From Baylisascaris procyonis (lineage: Eukaryota; Nematoda; Chromadorea; Rhabditida; Ascarididae), in the NCBI GenBank assembly GCA_037389465.1, contig JAZARR010000070.1, forward strand, positions 186,001 through 250,000: 64,000 bases of DNA, written 5' to 3'. The notes under the pieces were generated by a model. It was given only the letters and a program-made list of their open reading frames with translations. It was not told the origin of the DNA and did no database searches. Every line of letters starts with the position of its first letter. Within the stretch, counting starts at the first letter, position 1. Shown piece after piece: positions 11,201-23,126 of the stretch. Position numbers and translations under genes: made by a program.

Positions 11201-12047
11201 GTAAGCTCGAGCTGAAGCTTGTTGATCCTTCCAGCTAAGATGCGTTTTCCTCATACAGACAACCGCAGACCCTCCATCATTTTCCATACTGTGTAGAAGT
11301 CACCGCTAGACACTTGCAACTAAGTCGTTTATATTTAATAAAACCTAACGAGGTAGAGAAAAGAGATTAATTAGAAAAGAAACGGACAATGAAGCTGCTT
11401 CAACTTTTCACCGAGGAAGCAAATTATAGAGAGGGAAGGGAGGGAGCGAAAGCGAAACACTCGGGGATGCCTCATTTCAACTACTTGTCGGCTCATATGG
11501 AAATAAAACGAACACTGAAATATATCACCGGCCACCTTGTTTGAATGCCAACTATAAAATTTCTAAAATGAGTTTTCCCCAAAATAATTTACTAGTATAT
11601 ATCCAAAATCGCCAAAAAATCTCGTCGAAAATGTTCTTTTCAGTAAACTTGTCGTTTATCATCTCACTAATGAATCATTTATGCATCTATATAGCGAATT
11701 TTGAACGTTGGACTATTTGCTTTCATTGCTTTCAACCAATAATTTAACGCTCATTATTAATCAAAAATCTTACCCGAAGTTTTATAAGGAAACATTCATC
11801 CTCCAAAACCATAAATTTACTGCGCTAAGGATATCTGCCCGAGGTCACACATACTTGTATCACCACGTCATATTGCAACACAATCAACTTGCTTGCGAAA
11901 ATGGTACCTTTCAGCTCGAACCCAGGCCAACGCCCGCTGCAAACATAAACTCGATGTGAACGCCGCCGATGTATAGTGCACGTCCGATCCGATCCCAGTC
12001 ACCGCCTTATTCCATTCACCTTCATATTATCACGAATCGAGGTTGAC

Positions 12048-12213
12048 CTGGTTCCAGCCACGACGTGGATCACACTTGATCTAAACTGTTCGACACGAGG
12101 GAACGTTCTCCGTTCTTTCTTTCGCACCAATCGATTTAGTCCCATCGTCCAATACCCGCAACCCGAGATATTCTTTGACGCAGCCAACAACCTCGACACA
12201 CCTGGCCTGATTC
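12048..12213 (-). CDS. Possible HUWE1 exon (last before copy I)
   Basis: From GGTGCAG to AG/GTCAAC, containing LNRLVRKKERRTFPRVEQFR SSVIHVVAG. Placed where human has TRLTQGIGRSQRTLRQL...HTIHVHYPGNR, with shared R-L, RT and IHV positions. Weak match. No HUWE1 sequence was found further downstream before block B. Confidence 0.4.
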
Positions 12214-13273
12214 CTGCACCAAAAGAGAACAAATCATCACACTGAAACTGTTTCTTTTCGAAATTCCACTTTATAGCTTCTGATTGCATTTACAGTAAGT
12301 TAGTACAAACAATTCATTACAAACAATAGGTTATTAAGTGTACAACATGGATGAAACGAGTGAAAGACAACTCTCACGCAAACTTCATCGCGTTGGTCCA
12401 CTCATCACTTTCAGATATGGGCTTCTGGCACTTCAAAAAACAACAGCATCCACTCCACCCTTAGAAGCATGAAAAAAACTTACAAAGAACTTTTAAACGT
12501 GGGGTTTCTTTTTTAGGCAATCAAAAGAGAAGAAACTTAAACAAAACAAGGAAACTTTTGGCGAAACTATACTATTCCTACTTCCCTCCCTTCCAGCGCT
12601 TTTAACACAGTTCAGAAACAGCAAAATAAAACAAAATGAGCTTCAGAAATTTCTAACACAACAACAAATGATCAAGGGCTAAGAATAAGTTAACGGCAAT
12701 ACTGATCAGGCGATCGATCGGAAGAACATCTTGTTGCCACTCTGGAAAATGTCAACGCGAGCAGTGAAGTTTGCATTAGACGAGGACATGAAATAGACAA
12801 CGAGGTTTCAAAATCGAGAAATACAAAATTAGCCAGCCGATGACCAATTAATATTTCATAAAACATAAAATAATACAACAATTATTCACTATGACATGAA
12901 AATGAAAATATAAGATATAAAGCAATATAAATATAAAATATAGGAATATAAATATAAAAGCAGTATAAAATATAAGATATAAAAAAGGGCACTAGAAGCT
13001 CCTTTATGTAAATCCTCTACTGCCCTCTTATATCCTTCTTATTTAGGAACCTGGAACATCTGCCTCCTCTACCACTGCAAACAAGCTCAATGCTTTAATC
13101 AAATACAACGTCAGCAGCCGCAAAGCTTTGCAGTTACGTGCACAGACGACTACAGACAGTCCTTAGACGACAGCCGCCCTTTCCCCCTCCTCCCCTCCCC
13201 CCTCCTACCTTAAAGGGAAACGTCATAGAGATGGAGAGAAGTTCCGTACATAAAGCCACATAAAGATGTTTAC

Positions 13274-13399
13274 GTAACAAAACACTCTTTTCACTAACGA
13301 CCTCGGCCATCTCCGTATGAACCACAGTAATACTGCCTCCGTAACGACCATCGCAGCGACCGCCGTCACGCTCATCGTAAGTCATTTTCACCACTGTAC
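13274..13399 (-). CDS. Possible HUWE1 exon after acidic tract
   Basis: From CAGCAG to AC/GTAAAC, reading VVKMTYDERDGGRCDGRYGG SITVVHTEMAEVV. It lies where human has [21 protein letters not shown]. Resemblance is slight and the 5' phase does not fit the exon at 14776, so an extra exon may be missing. Confidence 0.4.
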
Positions 13400-14775
13400 C
13401 TGCTGAAAAGGAAAAGTGGAATGAATGTTACCCCAAAAATATAAAACTTTGTCCTAGTTCAAAAAACTTAAAACATCCGAAAGGAATGTGAAACTGGAAG
13501 CCGGGAGGGGGAAAAGGAGAAAGGGGAGGACTCGACTGTTTAAAGAAAGCGGTGATCGTGCCTCGGAGCAACCCATCAACACCCATAGAACGTGATGCAG
13601 CTGACCACATCACGAGTGGTCGGGTGCAAACAAAACTGCGTGAAACTGATCACATGTTTCAATAAACCGAACACATTGAAACTCATCGAAATATCAACAG
13701 CGCACCAAAAGACTCCTCCAAGACTTATTTTATTCAGCTAATAAAACTTATTCTGAAATCTAAAGAGAAATGTCACTTCACCTATTTCAAACAGGATGCA
13801 GGAAAAAAGAAACCAGGAAAACGAAGAACGACGAAAAGGATATGCGATAGGAAGCAGCATCTCATCCGTATCCTTCCCAAAAACAGCTCTCAGATGACAA
13901 AATCAACAAACCAAGATCCTTGCTGGTCCTATTTGTCATCTCCGCGGCTGCCAACCCATTGCATATCGCTTTAGCATCACCACCCTCTTGCGTTATGCGT
14001 TATTTGCTACCGATAATCACTCTAAAAGCCGAGTCTTCTACTTATCAAAGATGAGCGAATTGACCTATCATCTATAGAAAAACTAGTAATATCCTGTGAT
14101 GAAAGATAAGACCGAGAGGTAGGCAGAAAAAACTCAAAAATGAAATATTTTCGACCGTCGAAATGAAAAAGTTCACATCTTTCAATGGATCGTTTAGTAT
14201 TTCAAACAATTACTTAAGGCGCAAGTTTCTCACTATCGCGGAAATCAGTTACAATTTATAGACAACAAAATTTCAATGAAATCCTCATCAACTTAATAGA
14301 TCCTCAATAAAAATATTTCTTTTCGATAAATCGAACCCAAACGTACCAAGAATTCTGCCCATTTAATGGAAACTAAGTAAACAGCGCACGACTGTTTTCA
14401 ATCATAATAGCACGTTCAGAGGAAGAAATTTGCACGTACCAAATCCGATATTCTAACCAAATGGACTAACGTACGGTATTGGAACTGTGAAAACTGGGAA
14501 CCACATCAATGGAACAGACGAAAAGTAAAATTTGGCCAACCCCATGAACTACCAACTTTACAACTGTAAACTGTCAACTTTTCCACTTTGTTCTTTCAAG
14601 CTTGCCACCACGACACTGCAATCCAGCGATATTCTTTCCCGCAAGGTGTTTTCCAAATTCTCTAAGCAATGTGCTGTCACTGCTTCCCCATCGGAAATCC
14701 TTCATCTTCCTTCCCAGCCGAATATCGGTAACAAGTTTCTCGATTAGTTTTAAACAATAAAACCGAATTAAATAC

Positions 14776-14877
14776 CTCCTCATCGGCGTTCTCTTCCTCT
14801 TCTTCGTCTGTTTCGGTGGAATCTTCCTCAGTTTCCGGCTGTGGCTCTTCGTTTTGTTCATTGAACTCTTCCAACAT
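14776..14877 (-). CDS. eel-1 (HUWE1): HUWE1 acidic-region exon
   Basis: A 34-codon exon, phase 0 to 0, reading MLEEFNEQNEEPQPETEEDS then TETDEEEEENADEE. It corresponds to the long Asp/Glu tract of HUWE1 before LVRFERF. Acceptor GTGACAG, donor GAG/GTATTT. Much shorter than the human tract. Confidence 0.75.
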
Positions 14878-15970
14878 CTGTCACATAAAGAAGTAATTAG
14901 ACAATTAATATAAACGCACTTCCTTTAATCCTCCTAATGATTCCATTCATTTGTCCAGCCCCCTACTCCCTAGAACAGCACATGTCAATTAACAACGGAG
15001 CACTCAATAAAGAGCCAGTACGAACAATCTTCTGAATTATACCAATATTAGCAGTATTAAATACTTCAAATAATCGAATATTGCTGGTCTTTATGCATGA
15101 GCCGATACGCAGATAGTAGGGCTTGAAGGATGCGGGAAAGGGGGGGGGGTGATTGAGAATGCTCTTCCTTAAAACTAAAAAAAACGAAAATGGCAGATCG
15201 TCCATTTTTTGGCAACTTAAGCAAAAACAACGACAAATTCTGAAATGAATGAGCAATCCAATGCGCCTCAGCTACAATGCATAAAAAACTTTTTCGACTT
15301 GAGAAGCAATCGTAAGAACTCGATCGACCATAAGTTCAAAATCTTAAATCTGCTTCCAGACAATCTCTGTACCCCACCCTATGCTATCCTGATTTATTCT
15401 CTCGAGGGTGAAATGCTCCTCACAATCATTGAAAAACTGACCCCAACCAAGTAAATTCCACATCTGTCAAACTTCCAGGCTGTGACCCGAGTTAGTGGTG
15501 AATCGCTACTGTCAAAAAACCACCTTAGTTTGATAAAAAAAGAATAAAAATTTTCTTCCCATCATTCACCCACACGGCAGTCTTTGTCAGATACCGTAAC
15601 ATAAAAGAAACAAAAAAACCTTAGCTCAGAAAGAAGCAACGCTGAAATTTTCTGATGCGAAACAATGAGGTGGCGAGAAGAAGGATAGCCCTCGAGTCGA
15701 CACCTTTAATACCCGTTAAAAAAAGCCGGAAGAGCATCCAAAAACATAACAGCCCTTTTTATTCATACAACAGCATTGCCACTGCGTACTCCTATATACT
15801 TTTATCAAAAGCTCTCTCAAAAGTCCACTACCATGGATTTTCTTCTCAATGACCTCGATTTACGCATGTAGCAGAACCTCTCTTCTTTCCCCGCAACACT
15901 CTTCACCCTTTTCTGATACAGACATTCATAACAAAGTACAAAGACAAAAAAGAGAGGGAATGTTAGTTAC

Positions 15971-16181
15971 CCGACGAACGATCGGATGATGCTCGTGTTG
16001 TTGCTCAGCGTCTGCACTCTCTCCGACTGCATCATCGTTGGGTGCGTTTTCGGTCCGTGCGGGCGTAGGATTGACGGCATTACTTGCGTTCGTGGTGGTC
16101 GTCAACGTAAGGGTGGCAGATGCATTTTGCGAGGAAGCTCGTGTACTCGCCACACCTTCCACCTGCGCACCACTTGCAGTA
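15971..16181 (-). CDS. eel-1 (HUWE1): HUWE1 low-complexity exon
   Basis: From TTTTCAG to CGG/GTAACT, phase-compatible with both neighbours. It encodes a Ser/Thr/Asn/Ala-rich stretch ending in ESADAEQQHEHHPIVRR. No sequence match is expected in this disordered region; human has a Ser/Gln/Asp-rich linker here. Called on position, splice sites and phase. Confidence 0.65.
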
Positions 16182-17054
16182 CTGAAAATATCCCCTCAAT
16201 GCCAATTTCCACAACAAAATGAGCATAATTTCGATAAAATGAGCAAATGAAGCAGCTGAGCATAACAGTTAAACTGCTGCAGAATCATGCGTTCGCCACC
16301 CCAACTTAAACCTATTTCTACATTTCATCAATCAACTTCCTACAAATGTGTGGTCTTGCATTCTCCCTCCCTCCCAATGAAAACTCATTTTTGCACCCTA
16401 TCGAGCAAAGTCTCCGACTGAACTTCCAGATATTCCCGACGACTTTCGATGATTTTTTTTTTCTTTAAATTGCAAATGTCGTCCCCCTTTCTTCCTTTTC
16501 TTCAGTCGTTTTTCGACAATGCCGCTTAGCAAACACGCCATACCAGCCAGGTAGACAATGAAATTTTTAAAGAACGTCAACGGCGGGTAATATCACTCTA
16601 CTTGTCGCCCCCCTTGACGATCCACGGTGTTTTTATTTAGTAAACAAAGTCTCAAGGTAGTTGCGGCATCTATCCTTTGGATAACAATCTTTTCCTGTGA
16701 ACTGTTTTGCACGTAAGCATGATGCCCTTCCACAAAAATAAACAGTGACATGATAGTGCTTCGTTCTTTCTTTATTACTCATATGAGTATACTTTTGCTA
16801 ACGTTTGTCAAATATTCTTGAAAATTTGAGACGGGATCAAATCTAATAAAATTTGCTGCACATTTTACTTGCCAAAACAAACAGCGATCACGGGCGCCAG
16901 TTAGGTTCCCTTCCGTCCCTTTACACAAGTGACATTTTTACATTTCCTATTCGTCCATAAAAGGAAACAGATCTGTAGGTAACCTCTCCCTCCAATCAGC
17001 GAAAATAAATATTCCAGAATAAACAGAAAAGACAATACAAGACAATCTAGTTAC

Positions 17055-17299
17055 CTATTAATGGATCGTGTAAGCTCGTCAAGCTTCTTGAGCACATGGT
17101 TCAGTACGTCGATGCCCTCCTTTGTCGACAAATTCAGGTGCCATGGTACTTTGGCCAACTCAATGCAGATGCGTTTCTTGATCAGCAATCTTAAGATTGG
17201 GTTCAAGTTCGCATGTAACGAGCCAGTGGCACGAGTCTCGTGACCTCCTGCTGGGCACATATCCCGCGCCAGCAATATCAAGTCGCACAGCGTTTTTAT
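17055..17299 (-). CDS. eel-1 (HUWE1): HUWE1 exon (LAKVPWHL...)
   Basis: From TTTTCAG to AG/GTAACT. It encodes NPILRLLIKKRICIELAKVP WHLNLST, then LKKLDELTRSIN. This is one of the most conserved HUWE1 segments (human [25 protein letters not shown]...LKPLETLSRIVN). Phases agree on both sides. Confidence 0.95.
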
Positions 17300-17812
17300 C
17301 TGAAAAGCAATGCCTATTCACCCACTATAATTCAATATCATTAAAGATCACAAAGAATTAGCAAACACATACCACCTAATTGCACCACGCAGGTGTACTT
17401 GTTGATGCGGTCCCAAAATCCATCGCGGACAAGTCATTCCAACTTTTCACTACGAACAAAATTGGTCCATTCTTTTAATTAATAGAATCTGAACTTTTCA
17501 TGATCGCTCGAAATACAGATAAACGCATATCAAGAGGCAGGTATCCGGCAAATTTTGAAGTGTCGCAGCCATCCCACTACGAGTTTCTGCACCGACTCAT
17601 CTCCTCTTGCGTCACTTAGCTTAGTGAATACTATAGCTGACTCTAGTATTCCACAACAATTACCTAAAAACTACGATGAGAGCAATGCCGTGAGAAAGCA
17701 AGTTCCACTCCAACAATGCCACCAATCTGCACTTCTTTTATCACAAAAAACTAGTGAACATCAATATCCTTCATATATAATTGCGCTGAAAAAGTGAGGA
17801 ACAGAGGCTCAC

Positions 17813-17896
17813 CTTCATCGCCGCAACTTTGGAATCCGTTTCTGTGAGTGCGATGCGAAAAGCCGTTCCGATATCAGCCACTAACGCCTCTTGCGC
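17813..17896 (-). CDS. eel-1 (HUWE1): HUWE1 short exon (AQEALV...)
   Basis: A 28-codon exon, phase 0 to 0, from TTTTCAG to AAG/GTGAGC. It reads AQEALVADIGTAFRIALTET DSKVAAMK, matching human [30 protein letters not shown]. Confidence 0.9.
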
Positions 17897-18184
17897 CTGA
17901 AAATTTCTTGTCCCCGCCAAGAAAAAGAAAGAAAATTTGCAAGCAGGACTTAATACTGCTTCATGCTTGCCGACATGGCATGCCGAACAATCAAACAGTA
18001 ACAAAAATTCAAAAAACGGATCACTGATGAGAAAAATAACTCCAATTTCGCCCCCATCAGCCATTAATTCCAATCCTTATAGCCAATCAAAAGTCTCCTA
18101 TTCTCAAATTTCATAATAAGATTATCTAGGTCCGTGTGTATAAAAGCGTGGAAAAAAAGCACATCATTCTTAACTAGGATATAC

Positions 18185-18493
18185 CTTTGGTGAATGGTTA
18201 CATGAAGCTAACGCAATGACAAGGCTCTTCACAGCCGTTAGAAGTTCTACAGCAGACGCGGTCGAATCGCTGGACTCAGTATCCGGCATGGCTACAATGC
18301 ACTTGTCGAGTAGCGTGAGCAGTGCTGAATGAGTGCCCGCATGTTGTGACTCGGCAACAAGCATCGCCACCGCACTATAGCTCTTCACTAGTTCAGCCAT
18401 CAAACGTATCAGTGTGGCGCGTGTCACAACACGGCTGCTGTCCTCCCACGAGAAATCCATCACGTGGTCCATCAGTTGCTGCACCACCTGCAA
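18185..18493 (-). CDS. eel-1 (HUWE1): HUWE1 exon (IRLMAELVKSY...)
   Basis: A 103-codon exon from a CACAG or TTGCAG acceptor (18493 or 18487) to AAG/GTATAT. It encodes ATLIRLMAELVKSYSAVAML VAES, matching human [25 protein letters not shown], then HSALLTLLDKCIVAMPDTES, matching VLAFVLDHLLPHTQNAED. Confidence 0.93.
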
Positions 18494-18800
18494 CTGTGCG
18501 CTTCTTTATCGCTCACCCGCTTACAACACAGATTCCAACTCTTGCAGACTAAAAATGAAGCCTAGTCAAAACAGGATAACTCTACATAGTCTAATAAAAA
18601 CATTTCAGTGAGTGATATTCTATCGTCGGGTTCAACGGAATTCGACATCCTATCAGGACAATGCGCCATATGTTAGTTTTACCACTGAAGAGACAATGAA
18701 CGGAACAACCAAATGCATGTGTTGGATCAATGGATGGTGCGAAAGCAGAAGAAAAAAGGTGAACATGAAGGAGAAGAGAAGAAAGACTGGCAAAACTGAC

Positions 18801-18993
18801 CTGCCTAACAGGAGCAGATGGAGGAGGCAACTTCGGTCCACCCTCGGAAGGAGGCATAGGCACAGTGGTGATCTGTCCATTCTGCTTACGTGCAACACGT
18901 TCCATCGTCGAAACAAATAGACGTGGATGGCGTGCACACAACGGTGCCAATGCCCGCATCGCATGCAACCATTCCCTTGTTGTTCGCGGCATT
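18801..18993 (-). CDS. eel-1 (HUWE1): HUWE1 exon (REWLHAMRALAPL...)
   Basis: From TTGAAG to CAG/GTCAGT. It encodes REWLHAMRALAPLCARHPRL FVSTMERVARKQN, matching human [31 protein letters not shown], with a Pro-rich tail. Phases agree. A long hairpin repeat sits in the intron just upstream (19075-19264). Confidence 0.88.
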
Positions 18994-19074
18994 CTTCAAT
19001 GTAAAATGCATTAAAATAATCACAAAGATGGATACCGCATGACCACCGGGCATCATAAGTAGACCCCTTATTTT

Positions 19075-19264
19075 GACACAACACAATTCCCTTCTTCCTT
19101 TCCCCCTCCCCTCCAGTACAGGAATAGAATGTGTGGAAGATAAGTGCTTTGATGTACGGTCAAAAAGCCTTCCAGCTTACTAAGCCTTTGTTCTATGACA
19201 TTCTACACATTCTATTCCTGTACTGGAGGGGAGGGGGAAAGGAAGAAGGGAATTGTGTTGTGTC
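19075..19264. repeat. Long hairpin element (64-bp arms)
   Basis: Positions 19075-19138 are the reverse complement of 19201-19264 with a single mismatch, around a 62-bp loop. The arms contain a long CT/GA-rich tract. Part of the loop (CTTACTAAGCCTTTGTTCT) recurs, diverged, near 19965-19993, so the element may belong to a family. Located in a HUWE1 intron. Confidence 0.9.
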
Positions 19265-19576
19265 GAAATATCTTTAAATTTGCCTCAATTAGTCTATCGC
19301 AATAGCCTCACCACTAATCTAATACTAACAGCTCAAAGGCGAAATTAGATGCTTCGCCAATTCGAGGCATCTTGTTATAGAATTCCAAAAATTCGTATCA
19401 GCATCACTTCAACTTCAACATCGAATTAATTTTATGAAAAGTCATTTAAAGCCATAAGTCTCAATCAGAAGACGCCCTGCCTCACCACAAAAACCACCTA
19501 CACCACCTATCACGCACAAAACCATGTTACCACTGAACGCCTAATTCCAGGCATCCTTATGACCTAGACTAACGTA

Positions 19577-19868
19577 TCACCTATTCGCTCTACCCTTTAT
19601 ATACCAATAAAAACCACACATCCCCACCTCAAACTCAATGATCACTACCTTCAAACTTACTCATGTTGCAATAATGTCACCACATTTAGTGCTGCAACAG
19701 ATGCAATACTAAAACAGCAACTGCACAAAAGAGCACAACTCACGTCATTAAAAGCAATAGGTGTTGCGGTTTTAGCAACTGTGTTGCGCTAATTAAACGT
19801 CGCACAACGCCGTTCTACAAAATCGTTGTGAAACCTCAGCAAAAGAATACGTTTACCGCAACACATCG
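19577..19868. repeat. Dispersed ~300-bp repeat, copy 3
   Basis: Independent copy of the element at 9378-9690, more diverged, in the HUWE1 intron between the exons at 18993 and 20472. Shared words include AGCACAACTCACGTCAT and CAGCAAAAGAATACG. Confidence 0.75.
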
Positions 19869-20471
19869 CTAAGCAAAATGCTTGTGATGGAGCTATCTAT
19901 CAGGCAATAAGTACAGGATGGGCATATCAATAATTGGTAAATAAACAAATTCAATGTATTGAAGATAAATGCCTTCTAGCCTACTAAGCCTTTCTTCTGT
20001 GAGTCAATAACTCAAGCATTACTCAACAATTTTCAAAACCAGTGACAGGTGACGGCTACAAGGCACAATCAACTGATGTCGAATCACTTCAATAAGCAAT
20101 GAGTTTCCATATGTGAGCCGTAAGCTAAAACTATCCCTCATACAATAACAACTATAAAAGAATCCAATCTTAAGTTATTATTTCTCCTAATATGCATTAA
20201 AAATGCGATTGCAAGCACAGCGGCTTCAGCAATTGCGCATAGTGATCGGAAGCGGTGCCGCAATGACAACTGATTATTCCAGCCATTTCAATTTCCGAAC
20301 CATATTAAAGATATGTCCCATACTTCCATCACAACCAGCAATTCCCACAATGCATCAGGTCAACACCCAGAAATCATCAAATGGAACCTTGCATCATTTA
20401 TGACTAAGCAGAAATGAGGTCTGAATCAGGTTCTGATGCACTAATAAATGGATCTCCGATGAATTGCCGAC

Positions 20472-20659
20472 CTGTGATGCCAGCGAGTTGACGGCGGATT
20501 AAGAGTGTATCCTCCAGCTGCTACTGTGCGGATTGTTTTCTCAAATATTTGGCACAACGATGTTTCGTCATCGAGGCAATGACGCACAACCAGTGCCACC
20601 AGCAGGGCTCTCGTTGCAAATGGACAGCCGGCCACGTTGACAACAGCCTGCACGCCTCC
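20472..20659 (-). CDS. eel-1 (HUWE1): HUWE1 exon (RHCLDDE...)
   Basis: From ATAGCAG to CAG/GTCGGC. It encodes FATRALLVALVVRHCLDDET SLCQIFEKTIRTVAAGG, matching human [34 protein letters not shown]. It ends in phase 2, completed by the exon at 18993. Confidence 0.92.
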
Positions 20660-21039
20660 CTGCTATAAAAAAGACAACGCTGTCATCCAGTATGCTCATC
20701 AGACTCCTATATGTTTCGCCATTTTGGCTTAAAATTCCAACAAAATCAATGCTTGACGACAAACCTGATCCTCATTTTCTAATCATTTCAATGACACTCA
20801 ACGTCGTGAAAATAAATGACCATGGTGAACCCCACTCTCACTCCCCCCCTCCGCTCTAAACATTCCAGCACGAATGTAGAAAACTAAGCAGTTTTAACAC
20901 AAACAACTGTATATCTACCATAAATCTACCATAAACGGCCACCGGTATAACATAACTGTTGTTAAAAAACAAGTGATAAACAAATCACATAATACAGACA
21001 GAAATAAACAAATCAACAAAATTTGATCAAAACAATTAC

Positions 21040-21204
21040 CCTTAGCATTTCACTGGCCACTTCGGCGTTGCGCGTTATTCGAGCAGCGAGAATAAGAAGC
21101 GCATGAACGGCGTTCGAATCAAGTCCGGATGTACCCATGAGTGCTATCACAGCGGGTACCATACGTGCACGTACCACCTCGTTCCACTCCACGACCGCAT
21201 CATC
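21040..21204 (-). CDS. eel-1 (HUWE1): HUWE1 exon after WWE
   Basis: A 55-codon exon, phase 0 to 0, from TTCTAAG to AGG/GTAATT. It reads ARMVPAVIALMGTSGLDSNA then VHALLILAARITRNAEVASE, matching human [39 protein letters not shown]. Confidence 0.9.
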
Positions 21205-21799
21205 CTTAGAATACAAACTCAATGCAACCATGACTGCCCAAAATGCCTATCTACTTTCCTATTTCACACTCAACTCGCTTCCGATATATAAATATTCCCA
21301 ACTCCTCCATGTATTTACAGAGCAACCCATATCCAGTGGCTTCGGATTTTGTTTGCACATAGAACAACATCACATTCCCACTCACCTATATTTCTGGAAT
21401 TTTACTGTTCAGTTCTGAGCTCTGGGAAAAAAGACCATAACAATAGCATGGTTTCAGCACAATTTTCAATCCTGAACGACACTTTCTTTTAAACATCCTC
21501 CAATCTATACGGTGTATCAATACATCCACAACACATGGGATCATCTGCTCTGACATCAACGGACCAGAAATAAATTTAAAAAATCATCGTCCACAATACA
21601 TGAGACAACGAAATTGAGTTTTGTAACTACATAAATAAGTTCACTGCCACCTTATCTCTCAATCTTCCACGTTACAGCTCAAAATGACACTATGCAAATG
21701 ATACAAATAAGCATAAGTCTACTACGCAGAAACACCTTCAACTTAGGTAAATGCAAAGGAAACTATGAAACGTAAACAAAGCAAAACGAAATGGATCAC

Positions 21800-22069
21800 C
21801 GCTTTAAAAAAAAGTTCGATATTCGCATCTTCTCTGAGACGTGCAACAACAGTGATCGGTCGTTCGACGTGTGAATCGACGTTGCGTTGAGACATCGTAA
21901 CGAAACTTACAGCGTAATGCTTGCCCGCTATGCTCAACTTTGCACATGCTCTCCCCTCCATGAAAGCACGCGTTAAGATATGCGATGATGCCGGTCGGTA
22001 GTTCACCCACATAAACGTTCCACCTCTCTCGTCCGCATCCCAGTACTTCCAAGACAGCGATTCAACCAC
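21800..22069 (-). CDS. eel-1 (HUWE1): HUWE1 WWE-domain exon
   Basis: A 90-codon exon, phase 0 to 0. It encodes a WWE domain: ESLSWKYWDADERGGTFMWV NYRPAS, then RACAKLSIAGKHYAVSFVTM. This matches human [20 protein letters not shown] and RFTAGRRRYTVQFTTM. WWE domains are protein-interaction and PAR-binding modules in ubiquitin ligases. The aromatic residues and the Y.V.F..M strand are kept. Acceptor ATTTTAG; donor GCG/GTGATC is tentative but phase-compatible. Confidence 0.93.
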
Positions 22070-22257
22070 CTAAAATATTCGATGAAATCAAAAATCTGCG
22101 TCCAGTAGCACTTTAATATGTCGCTTCGGGGAAGACGACTAGTGAGTTTTAAACGGGATGCACCCGCTGACAGCAAACTGCTAATGTTTGCTTAAAATTT
22201 TGTCTTAGTAAGTCAGCACTAAACGTTGACAAGCATTCTTTGCATAAAACACCATAC

Positions 22258-22339
22258 CTTTTCCAACTTGGCTCTGTTGCACTTCACCGTACGCATCTTC
22301 TCGTAAAGATCCAGCCACAGGCAAACTGGAGCAATTAGC
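22258..22339 (-). CDS. eel-1 (HUWE1): HUWE1 exon just upstream of WWE
   Basis: An 82-bp exon from TTTTAG to AAG/GTATGG, reading LIAPVCLWLDLYEKMRTVKC NRAKLEK. Human has [27 protein letters not shown] here. Both phases agree with the neighbours, a strong small-exon match. Confidence 0.9.
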
Positions 22340-22506
22340 CTAAAATAAGAGTGAGACATATGCTTAGAAAAGTTGCACATTCAAATAGGAGAAAACAATT
22401 GGAAAACCTCTAAAAGTTCCAAACTCATTAAGGGAAGACAACTGGAATAAATATGGACCAGCACTAATCGCACAACACCATGCAAACAATGGCATTCAAT
22501 GCTTAC

Positions 22507-22633
22507 ATGAGCATCCGGATTGCGGTAAATAAATCTAAGCTATCTAAACATGACTGCTTTTCAAAAAATTCAACAAGAAAAGATCGAATCCACTTTCTTT
22601 GATGTTTTACGGTAGTGCCATCAACTTTCAAGC
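22507..22633 (-). CDS. eel-1 (HUWE1): HUWE1 exon before WWE (putative)
   Basis: From CGTAG to CAT/GTAAGC, reading VKHQRKWIRSFLVEFFEKQS CLDSLDLFTAIRML. It lies where human has ILNVLIKLLEVVQPCLQ. Its 3' phase fits the next exon exactly, giving ...RML M LIAPVCL. Direct similarity is weak. Confidence 0.6.
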
Positions 22634-22947
22634 CTACGATCAAAGATTTAAGAATGATATTCAATATTTTATTTTGAAAATGATTCATAAAAATGGATAT
22701 TACATATGATAATACGTGAATCAAGCGTTAACATCCTGCTTCATCTAACCACCCCTCCATCAAGGAAACGAAAAAGAAGTCTAACACAGTAACATCAAAA
22801 AGACCCGCAAGTCGATGAGCAAAGAAACCAAAGAAATGAAAATGGACGAGGATAGAGGGTGTCGGAGAGGGCCTAAACTGTTCATCTGGCTGTTTGTTGT
22901 TTGTTAAGCAATTTGGTTGAAGAGAAAAAAGTGAAGAAAAAACGAAC

Positions 22948-23126
22948 TTGACGAGTGTATGTGAGGAGGATTGTTGTGTAGAAGCGGTCAATTCAAGTGT
23001 CGAAAGCAGCATGCACTGCAACGAACGCTGTGCACATTCGACGAGATAATCGTTCGCGATCGCCGCCCACAATAGACAACTTAAGTGAAGACGCGTCGAC
23101 AACGTTTGTACTACGACCTCGTTGTT
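22948..23126 (-). CDS. eel-1 (HUWE1): HUWE1 exon before WWE
   Basis: From TATTCAG to CAA/GTTCGT, encoding QTLSTRLHLSCLLWAAIAND YLVECAQ. The human counterpart is [27 protein letters not shown]. The 5' phase agrees with the previous exon. The 3' phase does not match the next exon, so the donor may be wrong. Confidence 0.7.

Noticed and set aside
13428..13613. Possible bridging HUWE1 exon (SMGVDGLLRGTITAFFKQ)
   Set aside because: No good donor and no match to the family; kept only as a place to look for the missing phase.
14574..14861. Basic 95-codon minus-strand frame
   Set aside because: Shadow of the acidic HUWE1 exon in another frame.
18653..19086. Long minus-strand frames with hydrophobic, Leu/Phe-rich C-terminus
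   Set aside because: Shadow of the HUWE1 exon at 18801-18993 and of pyrimidine tracts.
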